The notes under the pieces: generated by a model
Told to the model about the DNA's origin: nothing
What the model saw: the letters and a program-made list of their open reading frames with translations, nothing else
Databases searched by the model: none
Program-made: the position numbers and the translations under genes
Part shown: positions 1-17,211 of the stretch, piece by piece
Layout: the number at the start of each line of letters is the position of its first letter
How positions within the stretch are numbered: the first letter of the stretch is position 1
Assembly (NCBI RefSeq): GCF_031755915.1
Contig: NC_083390.1
Coordinates: 19,887,501 to 19,951,500 of the forward strand
DNA length: 64,000 nucleotides
From: Ziziphus jujuba
Taxonomy: Eukaryota > Streptophyta > Magnoliopsida > Rosales > Rhamnaceae
Direction of reading: 5' to 3'

Positions 1-24
1 ATACAGATCAGCTCTCAAGTTAGA

Positions 25-3445
<3,421 letters not shown>

Positions 3446-3494
3446 GGGGCTGGTTTTGTTGGTTCTCTTTGTCGCTCCACGAAATATTGGCCGA

Positions 3495-3502
3495 CTTTTA
3501 TA
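3495..3502 (-). promoter_or_regulatory. TATA-like box of the PAHX-like gene
   Basis: On the minus strand this reads TATAAAAG, 50-57 bases upstream of the chosen start codon at 3445. That spacing would give a short 5' leader of about 20-30 bases. Assigned from sequence and position only. Confidence 0.45.
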
Positions 3503-4357
3503 CTCAAATTTGGTCAAACTTGCAGTTGCGGTTATGACAGATAAGGTCAAAGGAGGAAATGATAGTGCCGCGTTTGGATGCTCGCTCACACTATTGCAGG
3601 AATTTCTTCAAGTTTTTATTGGTTTCCCATACATAAATAAATAAACCTTATCACACTATTTATTAATTTCAAAATTAATTAAATTTATTTTTATGGTTTT
3701 CAAATGGATCAATTTAGTTCACTTATTTATTGTTTTAATTTATTAAAAATTAAAATTTATAATTTCAATATCGATTAAAATATAAAAAATTAATAATATA
3801 AAAATATCTATGAAAATATTGAAAATGATTAAATAACGATAAAAAATTATAAAAATTAATAAAATTTATTTTAACAAATAAATTTTTTTAACAAAATTTT
3901 AATATTAATTTAATTAATTAATTATCATATTAACTATTAAAACTACAAAAATATTGGATGGATATTATAATTCTTCTAATAAATTGATTTATAATAGATG
4001 TTAATAATTAAAAATATACTATTATTAATAAAAAAATATTAAAAATCTATATTTAATAAAATTATTTATTAATTAAATATATAAAATAATTATTACATTT
4101 ATATTATATTTCGTAAATATTATTTCAATACTGAAAAAAATCCTTTCTAGTTGAAAATTATGTATAATTTTTTCATTTTTATTTTAAAATATCAAATATA
4201 AAAAGTAATTATTAAAAAATTATTTATCTTTGATAATTTTGTATGTCTAAGCTAAAAAATATTTTTAAAAAAATAAAAAAACATCAATTGTAAAACGAAG
4301 GCATGCCTAAAAAATATTTTCTTCTTTGGCTTAGTAAAATTCCACTTCCTTTTAAAA

Positions 4358-4403
<46 letters not shown>

Positions 4404-5135
4404 AAAATTATGTTCCTAGAAACGCAAAGCAAATTATATTGAGGTGCTTCATTAATAAGGGACAAGCATAAGCCAAACACACCAAAAATGGGCAGTGACG
4501 TTAGAAAATTTTAGTAGCCAGCTATAATTACATTCGTGCCCCCTAAAATCACAAATTACAGCTCTCACCGGAGTGAAGTATAATGTCCTCAAAATGGACA
4601 AGGTATAAAAATGACATGAAGAGAGAGACCAAAAAGAAAAGAGGAAAACAAAAAAAAAAACAAAAAAAATGAATACCCTGATTTTGGGTCAAATGTATAC
4701 AACGATCCAACTTAGATTCTACTTCACAAAGGAACCAAAGTCCAAATAATCTACAACACCACAAAACCAGGCTATGAATGAATTTGGTGTCATACACAGC
4801 TTGTTAGATACAGCAGCTGCTACTTCAAATATAAAACAATCCTTTTAGTCAACACCCGGGAAGCTCCTGCAATGGAAATATGGCCTCGTTGCTATGTTCT
4901 TGTCCTGCAACCCCGCTATCCAATCCCGGGAAAATAATCAGATCAATGTGACCTGCAACAAAATCCTTGGAAGCTCCCAAAATTTTGAGTGTATGCCCTC
5001 TCCGCCGTTGGGAAAGGGGGGGAAAAAATCAAAGAATTCCAACACAAAAAGAGGAGGGGGTGGGTGGGTGGTCAGCAGCAAGATGTGCTCAAAATTACAG
5101 GTACAAGGAACACCAATCAAACTATCCTCATGTAA
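3503..5135. other. Intergenic: PAHX-like promoter side and 3' region of the fucosyltransferase gene
   Basis: No gene seen. 3650-4330 is very AT-rich with no long reading frame. 4362-4401 is an uninterrupted run of 40 A. About 4500-5135 is less AT-rich and lies directly downstream of the minus-strand fucosyltransferase stop codon, so it probably includes that gene's 3' untranslated region; the end of the transcript is not defined. It holds GT-rich and G-run patches near 5000-5075. Confidence 0.6.
4362..4401. repeat. Poly-A tract (A40)
   Basis: Forty consecutive A residues on the plus strand. No flanking duplication or adjacent retroposon body was recognised, so this is listed as a simple homopolymer. 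Its length is likely to vary between individuals and to be error-prone in assembly. Confidence 0.9.
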
Positions 5136-8100
5136 TCACGGTGCCGATGATGATTTTGTATCTTCTGTCTTGTTCACACGGCACATGCAATCCGGGCAGG
5201 GAAAGGTATAAATAGAGTCATTTCGCCTTTTTATCTCATGGCCTTTGGAATCACTATGAGACCGCATATTCAGCAGTTGTCGCTTGAAACTTCTCCATCT
5301 GAAAAGAAACAAAGCACAAAACAAATCCAATTATATTTACCATGGGGTACTATTGGAGCAAGAATGATCTATCATTGATGTTCATTACTCCAAATTTATT
5401 TAGCAGCTAGAAAGTTCCATTTTGGTACCTAATTTCACAAGGTAGAAATTAAAAAGAAAGGGAGAAATAGAGAGAAAGATGGGCACAATTTTCCATTGGA
5501 ATAGATTTTTAATTGTGTCCTTGCACTGTTTTCTTCTTTTCAATAGCGACACAAACACGTAACAATTTTGTAATGATTTTGTAAACTGCTCCTTTCTATT
5601 TGTTTAGGCTCAATCCCAAGAAAAAGAACTTCCTACTGTGACTTGAAATTTGTAGATTTTACCTCTCACTTAGTCTAAAATGTAACTGAATGTGAAAATG
5701 AAAAAAACTAGCAGCAAAAAGATAATTTTCACATACCCTATATTGGGATTGTCGAAGAGTAACACTAACTTCCGTTTGTCAGGCCTGATTGTCTTGGAGT
5801 GTCCACCATACAAGTATCTTCTGTGGCCCATGAGAAAATGAGGGAAGTTTCCACCTTGAGTTGTCACAAATACCTCACTATGAAGACAAACAGTGTAGTC
5901 TATGGCAGCCATCCTGGAAGAATAATTCTAGCAGCAAAACTCAAGTCAAAATGATGGCTTTAGATCCCGCCTCTAAGATGGAAAATGAGAAACAAAACCC
6001 CAAATCATTCAAACCTTGTAGGGTGCAAGTTCCTCCTCTGAAGCCAGCATTTCCTTGGTCTGCAAATTTGGAAACATTTCCAAAAGTGGGGCCATATTTT
6101 TCTCAGCATTGTATATCTTTCCAGATGCTAGATAGATAAATGTGCTTTTATCAAAGCCCATTCCCCTTAGTATCAACCCAACCTGACAAGATGCAAGAAT
6201 GCGAATGAGCTGTTGATAAATGTAAATAAAGAAGGAACTTACAGAAACAGTCAAATCACTCCATAAAAAAATAACCAATCTGTTTATAATAGAAGAAGCG
6301 GCAACCAACAAAACCCCCATCATAGACATACTATCTTCTTAGTTATATTTCAAGCGGTTAATAATTTTGTCATAAAAGCTAGTTGTCTTTCACATGCAGA
6401 CTCCAAAACTTTTGTATGATTACACATTCTAGTTAAACAATTACAAGGAACATGTTTGACATACTTCATTATCTGTTTGGCTATAGACGATGAAGAACTT
6501 GAAATTTAAAAAGGATGTTGAATTATAAACCTAAAAGTACTAGACATGAAATTACAAATCTAGCAAACTATGCCATTCTGATTGGCCACCTTAAAGACTG
6601 TTTTTCCTCAATCTCAATATTCTTATTTTTAAGCCGGAATTATTAGCACTAGTATACAGAAGCACAGAGCACCTAAAACAATTTACCAAAAGTATAGATT
6701 TTACATCTTTCATCCCAGTTTTTAATATTAAAACATTCTGCTCATATTTGTGTCGCGAATTCCAGTAACTTCTAGAGACCCAAATGATCGACCAACACCA
6801 ACTACATTTTACTGAACTTCCTTTTATCTAAACATATTTGGGGTTCTTAATGTATTCTTAGCCAACCACTCCATTCAGGCATTTGATCAAGGTATAAACA
6901 CGCAAAAGAGGCATAACTTTTGAAATAGCAAGCATTACTCACTAAAATACTAAAATGATCAAAACTACAAGCTTACACATGGACCATTCATTGACAACTA
7001 AATGAAAGAACAGTACCCGATAACATTTTTAATATCACAAAATTGCTTTGTTAGCAATTTTAATGCACAAGCTAGTCATGGCAGGGTAACAACAAAATTC
7101 GCAGTGGAAAATAAAACTATTGTAATCTAAATTTGTGTTCGAGCAAGAAAATGTACAAGAGAGCAATAGATGTACCTCTAAAGGAGTAAGAGGACATTTT
7201 CCATTTATTCTGATTGCTCCAGGACGTATAACCCGGCCAGGTTTTGTAAATTTCCCCTTCCAACCCCTTTCCCTTGCTGCATCCATGTCTTCCTTTTCTT
7301 TCTTTCCACCATCAAATATACAACAAGAAAAAGCAACCATGTCCTGCACACAGGAGATTATCATTTACACTTGCAGCCAGAACATAAGATGATAAATGTC
7401 CAATTGATGACAAACGAAATTGCAATAGCATGCTTAATGCTGATTGTAACTAACCTCCTCAAAGCGAAGATGTACAGAAACGTATTTGCCACCGTATTTT
7501 GCACTGCGTTCTTTCATTCTTGCAACCAAAGTTTCTCCCAAAGTTAATATAGGACTTGAAAATTTTAAAGCCTCATAATTTGCCAAGCATCTAAGCCTTT
7601 GAACAGCAGGAGGAGCATCGAATGACAACCTATTTGCAAAAGGGGAAATACGTATGACCCTGTATTGGTAAGGACAAAATGTTTAAGTAAACCAACACTA
7701 GTACCATTTATTATCCCAAAACAGAGAGAGAAGAGAAACAAAGAAACATGAATTATGCAGAAACAAAAGAAAGATAAAGAAGCATGAGTTCTGCAACCAT
7801 ACCCTTCAAATACAAATCAACCGTGAAGGAGTTTATAAAGAAGAAGATATTGTTAAAAGATCTTTCAACAATGTAAGGAAATAGTACTTATTCTTTTCTA
7901 TTTTTTGCTTCTAGAAATAGTACTAATACTGTAGAAAAATAGTAAAGAAAAGATTTAGCACAACTAATCACTGCTGATCAGGTTGAGTTCGGTTTACACG
8001 TTTCCAAGCAAAACCCTCTATTATTATCCACCAGTATCTGAACTCGACAACATTTGCACAACTACTAAGAAGTTTCCAATCCAGCCAATTTGATTAGGGC

Positions 8101-11100
8101 AAATTTCCATCTCCAGACTGAAAAATTCTAGGTCCACGAGCAAAGTCCTATACCCTGAAAGCCTATACATGTTTGACTAGTTTCCTAGCTTAGATGATAC
8201 GGTGCCTAATCCTTATGACATTTCTCTCTTTAATGTCAGAGTTCTATTAAAGAAAATCATAATGACACTACCAAATAAGAAATTAAATAGTACCAAAGTT
8301 CCATTGTCAGCAAACCCTCCACGATCAGCATACATTAGAGAAATATGCTAAGATAAAAAAAAAAATTTAAATAAATAAATAATAATAATAATAGTAAAGA
8401 TAAAGACAGAAGAAACAACTGATATTCAAGCTCACTTTTCTTCTAGCAGCTTCGGGAGAACTGCTTCACCATAATATTGAATTGGTGACCATGCTTTTAC
8501 TCTGAAGTTGTAAACATTCGTCAAGTTGTGATCAAACCGCTCCATTAGGTATTCCGGGATCTTATTAACCACCCGGACATCATTTTCTAAGGTACTGACG
8601 AAATAATCTTCATCATAAATATCATCAAATTTGCTGCAAAGCGAGACTGAAGTCAGATAATGCAGTTTGTAAGGAAATTAGATGTGATGACAGCATTGAT
8701 ATCGAGTAAACAATAACCTCAACAGCCATGAGTTTTTGAGCAAGATACAACAGCACGCAATGTGCATATATGTTATAATTCATGGCCAACCCTTAAGTCA
8801 CGAAAAGTGCAATTGAAAAAAAAAAAAAAAAATCATAAAATTATAATCATCAATTTATTTAGATTCACCATGTAGCAATTGAAAAAAAAAAAAAATTCAT
8901 AAAATTATATTCATCAATTTATTTAGATTCATCATGTAGCAATTGAAAAAAAAAAAAAAAATCATAAAATTATATTCATCAATTTATTTAGATTCACCAT
9001 GTAAAGGGACATGGACAGCAATAATCAATCTATTAATCAATTGCCTCTATACTAATATCAAGAAGACAGTGGAAACTATGGTCAACCACGTATTCACAGC
9101 ATATTGAATAGCAATCAAACACTATCAGACCCACGGAGTGAATTGCACAAAGCTTCTCCAGAAAACTGATATACAAAACACTTAAAATCTTATAAGCATA
9201 TGAACAACTTAGGGGTATCTACAAAACTAGAAAGTATTATTTACCATAATTAACATCCTCCTGTCTTTTGATTGCTCATAGAACATTGCTTAATGACACT
9301 ACTCTTTTTTCTTACATACTACACCATTTGGTCACAGAACAGAAACAATATAGAGTATAATGTTATTTATCAACTAAAAGCTCCCAACGAACATAAATAA
9401 AATTGTTTAGAACAAATACAATTAAAAATAATAATAATAAAGTAAATAAATAAATAATTTGAACTCAGCATGTCTGTATCTTGAAAAATTAATACTTCTT
9501 TTCCCACAAAATGCTGAATAAATAAAATAAGCACTGACAAACCTAGGATCTCTCCAGATGCTATGAAAATGAAAGTTGGGAATAACAAGGGTCGCATTAA
9601 GATAGCCCGCCACTGAAACTGCATTACAAATCTACAAAGCATCAAAAACAACAATGTATAGAAGAGTCAATACAAAATGTTACATGAAGATAAATTCTGC
9701 AAGATAGAAACAGGCAAGGAAAATGTTACACGAAGATAAATTCTGCAAGATAGAAACAGGCAAGGCGTACACATGCAAGAAAACAACTGACATGAAGTAT
9801 GTAAGACTCACCGAAGTTCTCTGCTGATTTAAGCCACCATTTGCCTCAACATATATGTAACCATTTGAATCAGGTAAGCCTAAAATAATAAATAAAATCA
9901 ACTACTTATCAACCGATAATAATAACAAATGACATGTTGCAGTTTAAGAGAACATTTCTTGGGAATTTAATATTAAAAAAAGGATGCATAATCAACAAAT
10001 ACAGGATATAGTCAGGAAATGCAATTATTTACAGGGTGAAGAATGAAGAAAATAGATGCATAGCCATTAGGCAATAGCTTAGGTTGTATAGGTGTGTAGG
10101 GGTTTGGGAAGTAAGCAAAACTATTAGCATGCATGATAGCATATGCATTTGGAAGGATTAGTTGAACCAAGCAGACAAACATCAGCCAAAAAGAACTGCT
10201 AACATACCAAAAATCCAATGTGTATTATGACGTAGAAGAGATTTATATTAATAATATGTACAACTACCATGACAAACTCCTAGTTATTACAGAGAAAATT
10301 GTAATGACCAGATTCTACAAATGCAGCAAAATGCCATGCTGCCACATGGATAGTACCACTGGAGGCCTCAGGAGCAAAAGAAAGAGGTTAAAGTGATGGA
10401 ACAACCAGAAGAAGAGTTTGTTGCTTTAATGACAATAAAGGAGATGATACGTGAAGATGGTAATCTAACTTATTATTTGGTCCTAAAGTAGCTAAAGGTG
10501 GTGCCAACCAAAATCTTATGGTATGTGGAGAATCTGGAGATGGCAAAATTTATGTCACAACATCAGTAGGGGTAATAATAAGTCTGGTAGTAATGCAGCA
10601 ACGTAAACGAAAGGGTCAATCCTAATTATTACTAGCCCCACCAAATTAAAAAGTGTCCAGCTTGTCATGCAATAAGAAAATGAAAACCGAATGATCATAA
10701 AAGAAAAAGAAATACCATCATGAATTTCCCACATTAGAAATCATGGACAGAACTCGTACCTCCAGAGGACTTGTTTGTACATGGTCTCCACTCCCCACCT
10801 TTATAAGAGTGTTTCCATATGGTTGATATCTGAGTGAAGTTGATAGGTTAATCAGTACAAAGTAGTAATTAAATAAAATATTAATTGAGATCAGAACTGC
10901 AGCAATAGGTCACAGGACCTCTAAGAATAGCCTAGCAACAAGCCAAAGAAAGACTCCATGGACATCTATTAAAAAAATAATAATAAAAAAAAAAATTTTA
11001 AAAACACTATGCCATACAACAACAGCAACGTAACAAATTGTTCTCAACTTTCAATTTTTAGGAAGAAAAGCCCCAAGTATGCAACTTCTTGTACGATAAA

Positions 11101-12904
11101 ATGAATCACGACACTTCAGCACCAATACAAACAACCAGATAGAATGCAAAAGCAGTATAATCCAACTCATAATGGAAACGAAAGAGAAGCCTGTAGACAA
11201 GAAGCAGAAGCCTCAAAGTACCAAGCATCTAACAAATAAAGTAATTAAAAAAAATTAAAAAATTACACGACCCAAAATTTGTAATGATAAAGTTTTCCTT
11301 CTTATTTTTCAAGTGAAAGTTGCCAAATATGGAGGGACTTTTCTGAAGCAGAATTTGACTTCCATAGAGAAGGAAAGGTCCTTTTCCTCCTCCCATCAAG
11401 TGTGAATCATGTAACTAAGTCCACATAAATCAAAAGTCGGCACCCTATGTCTTGGCTAGGAATCATATTTTACAAAATATTGGGTCCTTTCTCTCTCCTT
11501 TAACTTGACTCCTAAACCTTCTTTAATTTCTTTGTACTTCTTCTGAAGATACTTCAGTCTTTTCATCTGAGCTCCTTTCTAAGCTACCTAAAATTTTAGG
11601 TGTGAAGCTGTTAGTACTTGTATAAACCTATGGTTAAGCTCATGAAATCCCATCAAAAGCTCAGATTTGCATACCAAATGGAACACATTGGAACAGATAT
11701 TAATAAGGAGATGACACTATAAAATTACCAGAATATGCGCAACTATTTTGTTTTGTTTTGTTTTTATATATAATAATATAAGTAGCTCTTCCTTCCAATT
11801 CAGATTCATATGTTAATACCCATTACCCACATTAACAATTTGCAGTGAAGCATAAAAAGTACTTGACGTTGTTTTCTTATTTAATTTAATAGAATATTAC
11901 CAAACTTCCTTCAGAACATGCATCTGGACATGAGGAGTGATTGTAAAGAGAAGAAGATTCTTCAAAATTCATTCCTTTCTTAAGCTTCTTCCCTTCTATT
12001 TTTTAATCTAAATCTTGAGAAAGCAGGAGAAGGGTGGAACCCAAAGTAAACAGGAAGGGGGGGGGGAGGAAAATACTTCTTTTCCCTCTTTAGCACGATA
12101 CCTTTCTTTAGTTTTATTCCAAAAACTAAAACGTACAAAAAAATAAAAATGGGAAAGATTCAAAAGTTACAATTCCGTTACCAAGAACCATAGAATGCAA
12201 GAGGACGAAAACTTTCCATATCAAATGAAGTTATACAGGAACTGATCTCATAGATTAAAATACATCTCATACGTGACAAACCCAGAAGATCTCTACGTCT
12301 ATATTAATAGCAAAACCAAATAAATCATTCCCCAGACACAAAATCCTAAAAATATTCATCAAAACTCAGCAATCCACTGAAACAAAACACAAACCCAAGA
12401 AAGCAAATCACACACATTTCTCATTTTTCATTAATTCAACAAAACTAAATCAAACCCACATCCAAAAACCAAAAATATATATGTATGTATATACATATAT
12501 ATATCAAATTCAAAAATAAGAAATGAAACGAGAACACAAACCGCATCGGCGGAGGAGTTATCAGAATCCATCTCGGGTCGGAGCTTGGCATAAAGCTGAG
12601 GACTCCGGTAAACGGAACCAGGGGCAGGACGATGGTTAATCACGGGGACAACATCGAATGAGACAGAACCCATGTAAAGGAGCATGCCGGATATGTAAAG
12701 GAGAGGAGCAAATAAGAAAACGCCCTGGCGGCGGATAAGTACAGAGAGGATGTGCCAGGTGAGCCGCTGCAGAAGGGTCCGACCCGGCGGGTTAAACCGA
12801 CCGGCCTTGGACCGGCCGTGGCGTAACCGGGGGGACCGGAGCGGCGACGGAGGTGGCGATGGGGTGCTGTGGCCGCTACTCGGTAGCCGGTTATATGGGT
12901 GCAT
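5136..12904 (-). CDS. ESMD1: O-fucosyltransferase family protein (ESMERALDA1-like)
   Basis: Putative Golgi glycosyltransferase of the plant O-fucosyltransferase family (PF10250/DUF246, the GT106-like group). In Arabidopsis, ESMD1 affects pectin-dependent cell adhesion; its acceptor is not established. Ten exons: 12542-12904, 10760-10829, 9812-9879, 9543-9631, 8436-8633, 7455-7659, 7176-7343, 6015-6182, 5737-5927, 5136-5298, giving 1683 nt and 560 aa. The N-terminus is a proline/serine/arginine-rich cytosolic tail (1-60) followed by one membrane segment at about 61-79, a type II layout. Family motifs: [14 protein letters not shown] near 150, [11 protein letters not shown] near 265, [15 protein letters not shown] (HLRFE at 326-330), and [17 protein letters not shown] at 465-481. 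All phases agree and no exon is broken. The introns carry short tandem repeats (8810-9003, 9675-9765). The ESMD1 name rests on the start [18 protein letters not shown] and on gene order, both recalled from memory. Confidence 0.93.
8810..9003. repeat. Three tandem ~65-bp repeats in intron 4 of the ESMD1-like gene
   Basis: Three head-to-tail copies begin at 8810, 8876 and 8940. Each starts with CAATTG, runs through a 13-17 base A tract, continues with CATAAAATTAT(A/T)ATCATC or a near match, and ends ATTCACCATGTA or ATTCATCATGTA. Copies differ mainly in A-tract length and a few substitutions. Confidence 0.9.
9675..9765. repeat. 46-bp tandem duplication in intron 3 of the ESMD1-like gene
   Basis: A 45-base unit at 9675-9719 (AAATGTTACATGAAGATAAA and so on) recurs at 9721-9765 with a single T/C difference seen. 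Near-identity suggests a recent duplication. Confidence 0.9.
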
Positions 12905-12993
12905 TTGGATCGCTCACATGGAGCTCTTTTTTTCTCTTGCTTCTCTCTCTCTCTCTCCTCCTCCTTGCCTATGGATATTCTCAGATTGTACAG

Positions 12994-13032
<39 letters not shown>

Positions 13033-13200
13033 AGAGAAGAAGAAGAAGAAAGCGTTTTGAATTTGTATCTATTCGAACAGAGAAAGAGAGAGAGAGAGAA
13101 TGGAGGTGGTGATGCACGTGCTTCCCTGAGGGGACGAAGAAGATGTGGGGGTGGGGGTGGTGGTGGTGAGTTTTGTATTTGTGTTGTTGGGACTAAATTT
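12905..13200 (-). promoter_or_regulatory. 5' leader/promoter-proximal tract of the ESMD1-like gene
   Basis: Directly upstream of the ATG. Read on the minus strand it has a CT-repeat tract (13087-13099), a run of 36 T (A36 on the plus strand at 12994-13029) and a GA-repeat block (12942-12958). Such pyrimidine patches and GA/CT repeats are common in plant core promoters and leaders. No convincing TATA box was picked, and the transcription start is not defined. Confidence 0.4.
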
Positions 13201-15410
13201 GGGTTTTGAAGAAGAAAAGAATTTGCTTTCAATTACAATTCCAAATTCTCCATCAAAAATTCCCTGCAACACAATTTCCACATCGCATTTTCATTTACCT
13301 CTATTTATTTTCCTTTTGCTTTTTTCTTTCTTTCTTTTTTTTTTTTTTTTTTTTTGCTATTTTTAATTCTCTCAAAAACACCCGTTTGATCATAACATAC
13401 TTGTGTGTTAATTTTTGCTTTAAAAAATCAAAAATTAAAAAAAATTATATTACCAATATTTTTATAAAATATTGGTTTGAATTTTTTTTTAAATTGAAAG
13501 CTAATTATTTTATTTTAATTAGTTGTTTCACTTTTCTTATAACTTATTTAGAATTTTTTTTTTTTGAGTTCTTATTATGTATGGCATCTTAATAATTATT
13601 GAGATAAAATTAGGATCACTTATTTTTTATATGGTTGTTTCATTAAATGGTTGTTTCATTAATTTTTTTAACATGTTAAAAAAATATAATAAAAAATTAA
13701 AATTTTAAATCACATCAATTATTTTAAAATTATATCAATAACTTTTTTCATATGTGCTAATAATTTATAGAAAACCCATTTAAAAGTAAATTGTCCAATG
13801 ATCATTTGATTTTTTCCTTAACTATCAAGCTTTTATATTTTAAACTTTGATTTTTTTTATTTTATATTTTCAGTTTTCAAACTTTAAATTTTTTTTTTCA
13901 TTTTAATCCTTTAACCATTTATTGCCTGCTCTTTATTAGCAGTTTGAGGCAAATAATACACTTAATCAATAAAACAAATAAATTAAAATATCAAACAGGA
14001 CTTGTACATGTTACATTAATTGCACTGTTTGCTTTAAAATTGTTAAAAAATAGACAAAATTAATTAAATTACTAAAGTGCAAAAACAAAAATTAAAGTGC
14101 TAAAAAAAATTATGAACCAAAATACAAAAGTTCAATAATTAAAAGAGCACTACCCTATTTTATTGTATCTTTTCCTGGTGTAATTATATCACTGACATTA
14201 CAACTTCCTCTTCCTCTAATATTTAAAATATTTATGTATGATTGATCTAAGAAAATAAAAATAATTAAGACTATTATTAATTCAAGATGAGAAAAATAAA
14301 TTTATTTAATTACTATAGTAATGTAAAGATCTAAAAACATTGGGATGAAAACACCAATATTTAAATTAATCATTGTCAATCGACCTAATTAATAATTATT
14401 CATAAAGTTTCATTGGTATTTTGATGTGGTGCTATAAGCATTATTTTTTTTCAAGTTATTGTGGTAATTATGCACACCATTCTACAAGTTTCCTTCCAAA
14501 TCCAAAATATCTAACTAATCAAACAAATATATAAAACAAGTAATAAAATACATAGTAAATCTCATAAACACAATATATTTAATGAGTTTGTGTTGTTAAA
14601 ATAATTAAAATCAATAACAAGTTTTGACAAAATGTTTGAATCCCTTAACATGAAATTTCCATTTGTAATGATCACAGGGGTGGTTGGATAGGAAATTAAA
14701 TAAAATGAGAGAGCTTTCAGCAATAAATAAATAAATAAAATGATAGAGCAATTTTTATTCTAAATTACTAAACCAAATTTGATAATTTTTTTGTACAATT
14801 TACCCAAAAAAAAAAAAGAAAAAAAAAAGAGAACGTAATGAATTTTGGCCTTTTGCTATATTTTATTATTATTATTTTTTATTTTTTGTTTTTACTTCAT
14901 TTTTTTCTGTAGAAGGGCACGTGCCTACTGAGAGAGGCTTTGGTGGCATTCACTGGCAATTTTGATTTGGAGGCTTGACGTTTTTAGCATTCGAATTAGG
15001 ATCCTCTGTTTGGAAACTTGAATATGTTTATCCATTTATTGAATATCCATAATTTTTTTCCTTTTCTTCAATTTCTTTTTCTTTTGGGTAACACTTTTTT
15101 GGAATATATTTGACTAATCTCCGTTCTGTGTTAAGCTTGGATTGGAATGTCATGCTCAAAAGCCACCATGAAAAACCTGAGGAAATGTTTTTTCTTGGGA
15201 TGGAGTTTTAATCTCCAAATACGGCTTTGTGATTTGTGCTGGATACAATTAATACTGGAGGTCCTTTTTTCTCCAAAATTGGATATTCCAAGACAAAGTT
15301 GCCAAACAGTACCCAAATTACAATGTACCACTCCCAGCTGTATTTAGAAATTTACTCTCCATCACCATTATTATATTCAAAGAAAACTGGCCATGCTTGC
15401 CCTTTTTAAC

Positions 15411-15414
<4 letters not shown>

Positions 15415-15441
<27 letters not shown>
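15415..15441. repeat. TA microsatellite
   Basis: Uninterrupted TA dinucleotide run of about 27 bases in AT-rich intergenic DNA. Confidence 0.9.
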
Positions 15442-16956
15442 TCTTATTTGCCTTTTCTTAAATTTTTTTTTTTTGGGCACGAAAGGTGCAATGGAGAGCA
15501 TGTGAATTGAAAATAATTCAAGAATTTTAAACTGAATTTTTTAATTTTGTTGGTCGGTAATTTAGGCGAGTGGTATGGCTGCGTGGTTCAATCAATACTT
15601 TTTCTTCATTTTTAAATCAATTGGGAATGAGAAGTTTATAAACTTATCTATTATAATTTCCATAATACTTTTTCAAAATTTCTATATTTTCAATACATTG
15701 CTAAAAAAAAATATAAGTTCTAAAAAATGGATAAAAAAAAAGTTGTAAAAGTTTTTGTATTCAAATTTTTTGATATTTTAAAAAATTTTTGTTCATATGA
15801 ATTCATATCAACTCATTCGCATTTTAATCAAAATTTTCATAATATTCATCAATATTTTTAATATTTTGACCACAATTTTTATGAAATTTTTTAAAATATT
15901 TATTAAATTTGTATTTATCAAAATATTTCAAAAACATTATTAATATTTAATTAAGTTTAAAATATAGAATATGATATTTTAACATAATTAATTATTAAAA
16001 TATATAGTATTTTGATCGGTATTTTTCATATTACATATATAGAAAAGAAAATGAAAAAGAGAGCAATTATTTTCGACTATCAAAGATCTTTGTATGTTAT
16101 CGGGATAATATTCTTAAATTTTAATGTAACTATGATAGCTATATTATATATTTTACTCAATAATGTATTTTATTTTTATTTTTTACATATTTTTAACAAT
16201 ATTATATTTACATATATGTCCATTAATTAAGATAAATATAATATACCGTCGATATTATTAATTTCTATAAAGATACTGATAATTAATTGATTTAATAAGT
16301 TAATTCTAAAGTTTTATTTCATTTTTTTTCTTTTCATTATTCTTTTATATAAATTATTATGGACATTCAATAAATTTCAATATTTGTTTAAATATTTTAT
16401 TATTTTAAACATATAACTCACATCTCACATTTAAGAAATAATTATACAATGTAATTGTGTGTATGTATATTCATACTAAAAATGAAGGATTCGAATTCAT
16501 TATATAAGGAAACAATGAATTTTATCACTAAATTGTTTCCATATAACAAAAATTGTTAATATTAATAGAGAAATTGAAAGGTCAAAGTTTTAATTTGACA
16601 TATATATATATATATATATTGGTTTTTATGAAGTGTATAACCCCATGAATCTTAGCATTTGTTCGTTTATAAGTTTTATTTTATTTAATTCATCAAAAAA
16701 AAAATTCTTCATCATAAATAAAAAAGTTTCACTTTCACTTTATTTATTTTTTATGGGAAAGTAGGGATTAGTATGTGAAATTATAAAATTGGGAAAAAAA
16801 TTATTTGGTATCTGAACCATCTATTTCTACATAATCTTTCTATAAATTTTTGACATATGATAAAAATTGATTAATATAATTTTAAAATGATTAATATGAT
16901 TTAATGTTGTAATTTTTTAGTATTATTTTTACTATGTATAAAAAAAAATTATAGAA

Positions 16957-17211
16957 CAACCAATGTAAGTTGGTTGGTTCATGTGGTTCAACATCTATTC
17001 TCCTTAAGCAAAATTTCGGGTTCGAATATTGTGAATGGAGAAAATTGATGCTGGAAGAGCTTTACACCCTCGTGATCCGACTCGGCTCGATTCGGATTAC
17101 TCGGGGTCCAATAACCACTGGAAATATAGAGTCTTGTGGCTTAATAACTTCAGAAAATATGAGATCCATCGTATAATAGAGATCTAAGACCCAAAAAATA
17201 AAAAATAAAAA
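16957..17211 (+). mobile_element. Probable tRNA-derived SINE
   Basis: About 255 bp with the layout of a plant SINE. The 5' part has an A-box-like stretch (TAAGTTGGTTGG, near 16965) and a good B-box (GGGTTCGAATATT, near 17020). The body includes AGCTTTACACCCTCGTGATC and GATTCGGATTACTCGGGGTCC-type sequence, as in a widespread plant SINE body. The 3' end is an A-rich AAAAAATAAAAAATAAAAA tail. TATAGAA flanks both sides (16950-16956 and 17212-17218) and fits a target-site duplication. Family assignment is from memory of similar elements. Confidence 0.55.

Noticed and set aside
3446..3589. Longer N-terminus for the PAHX-like protein starting at 3589
   Set aside because: The extension is unlike the family, and a TATA-like box at 3495-3502 lies inside it.
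8810..9003. Regular ~65-bp repeats considered as a CRISPR-like array
   Set aside because: Only three units, directly adjacent without unique spacers, in a plant intron; a simple tandem repeat.
12750..13209. Two long plus-strand frames overlapping the start of the ESMD1-like gene
   Set aside because: They are the opposite strand of a GC-rich first exon plus translated A36 and GA repeats; the minus-strand exon matches a known family.
13830..14145. Loosely complementary AT-rich halves that could be a MITE
   Set aside because: The ends and target duplication could not be fixed and the match is weak in low-complexity DNA, so it is not listed as an element.
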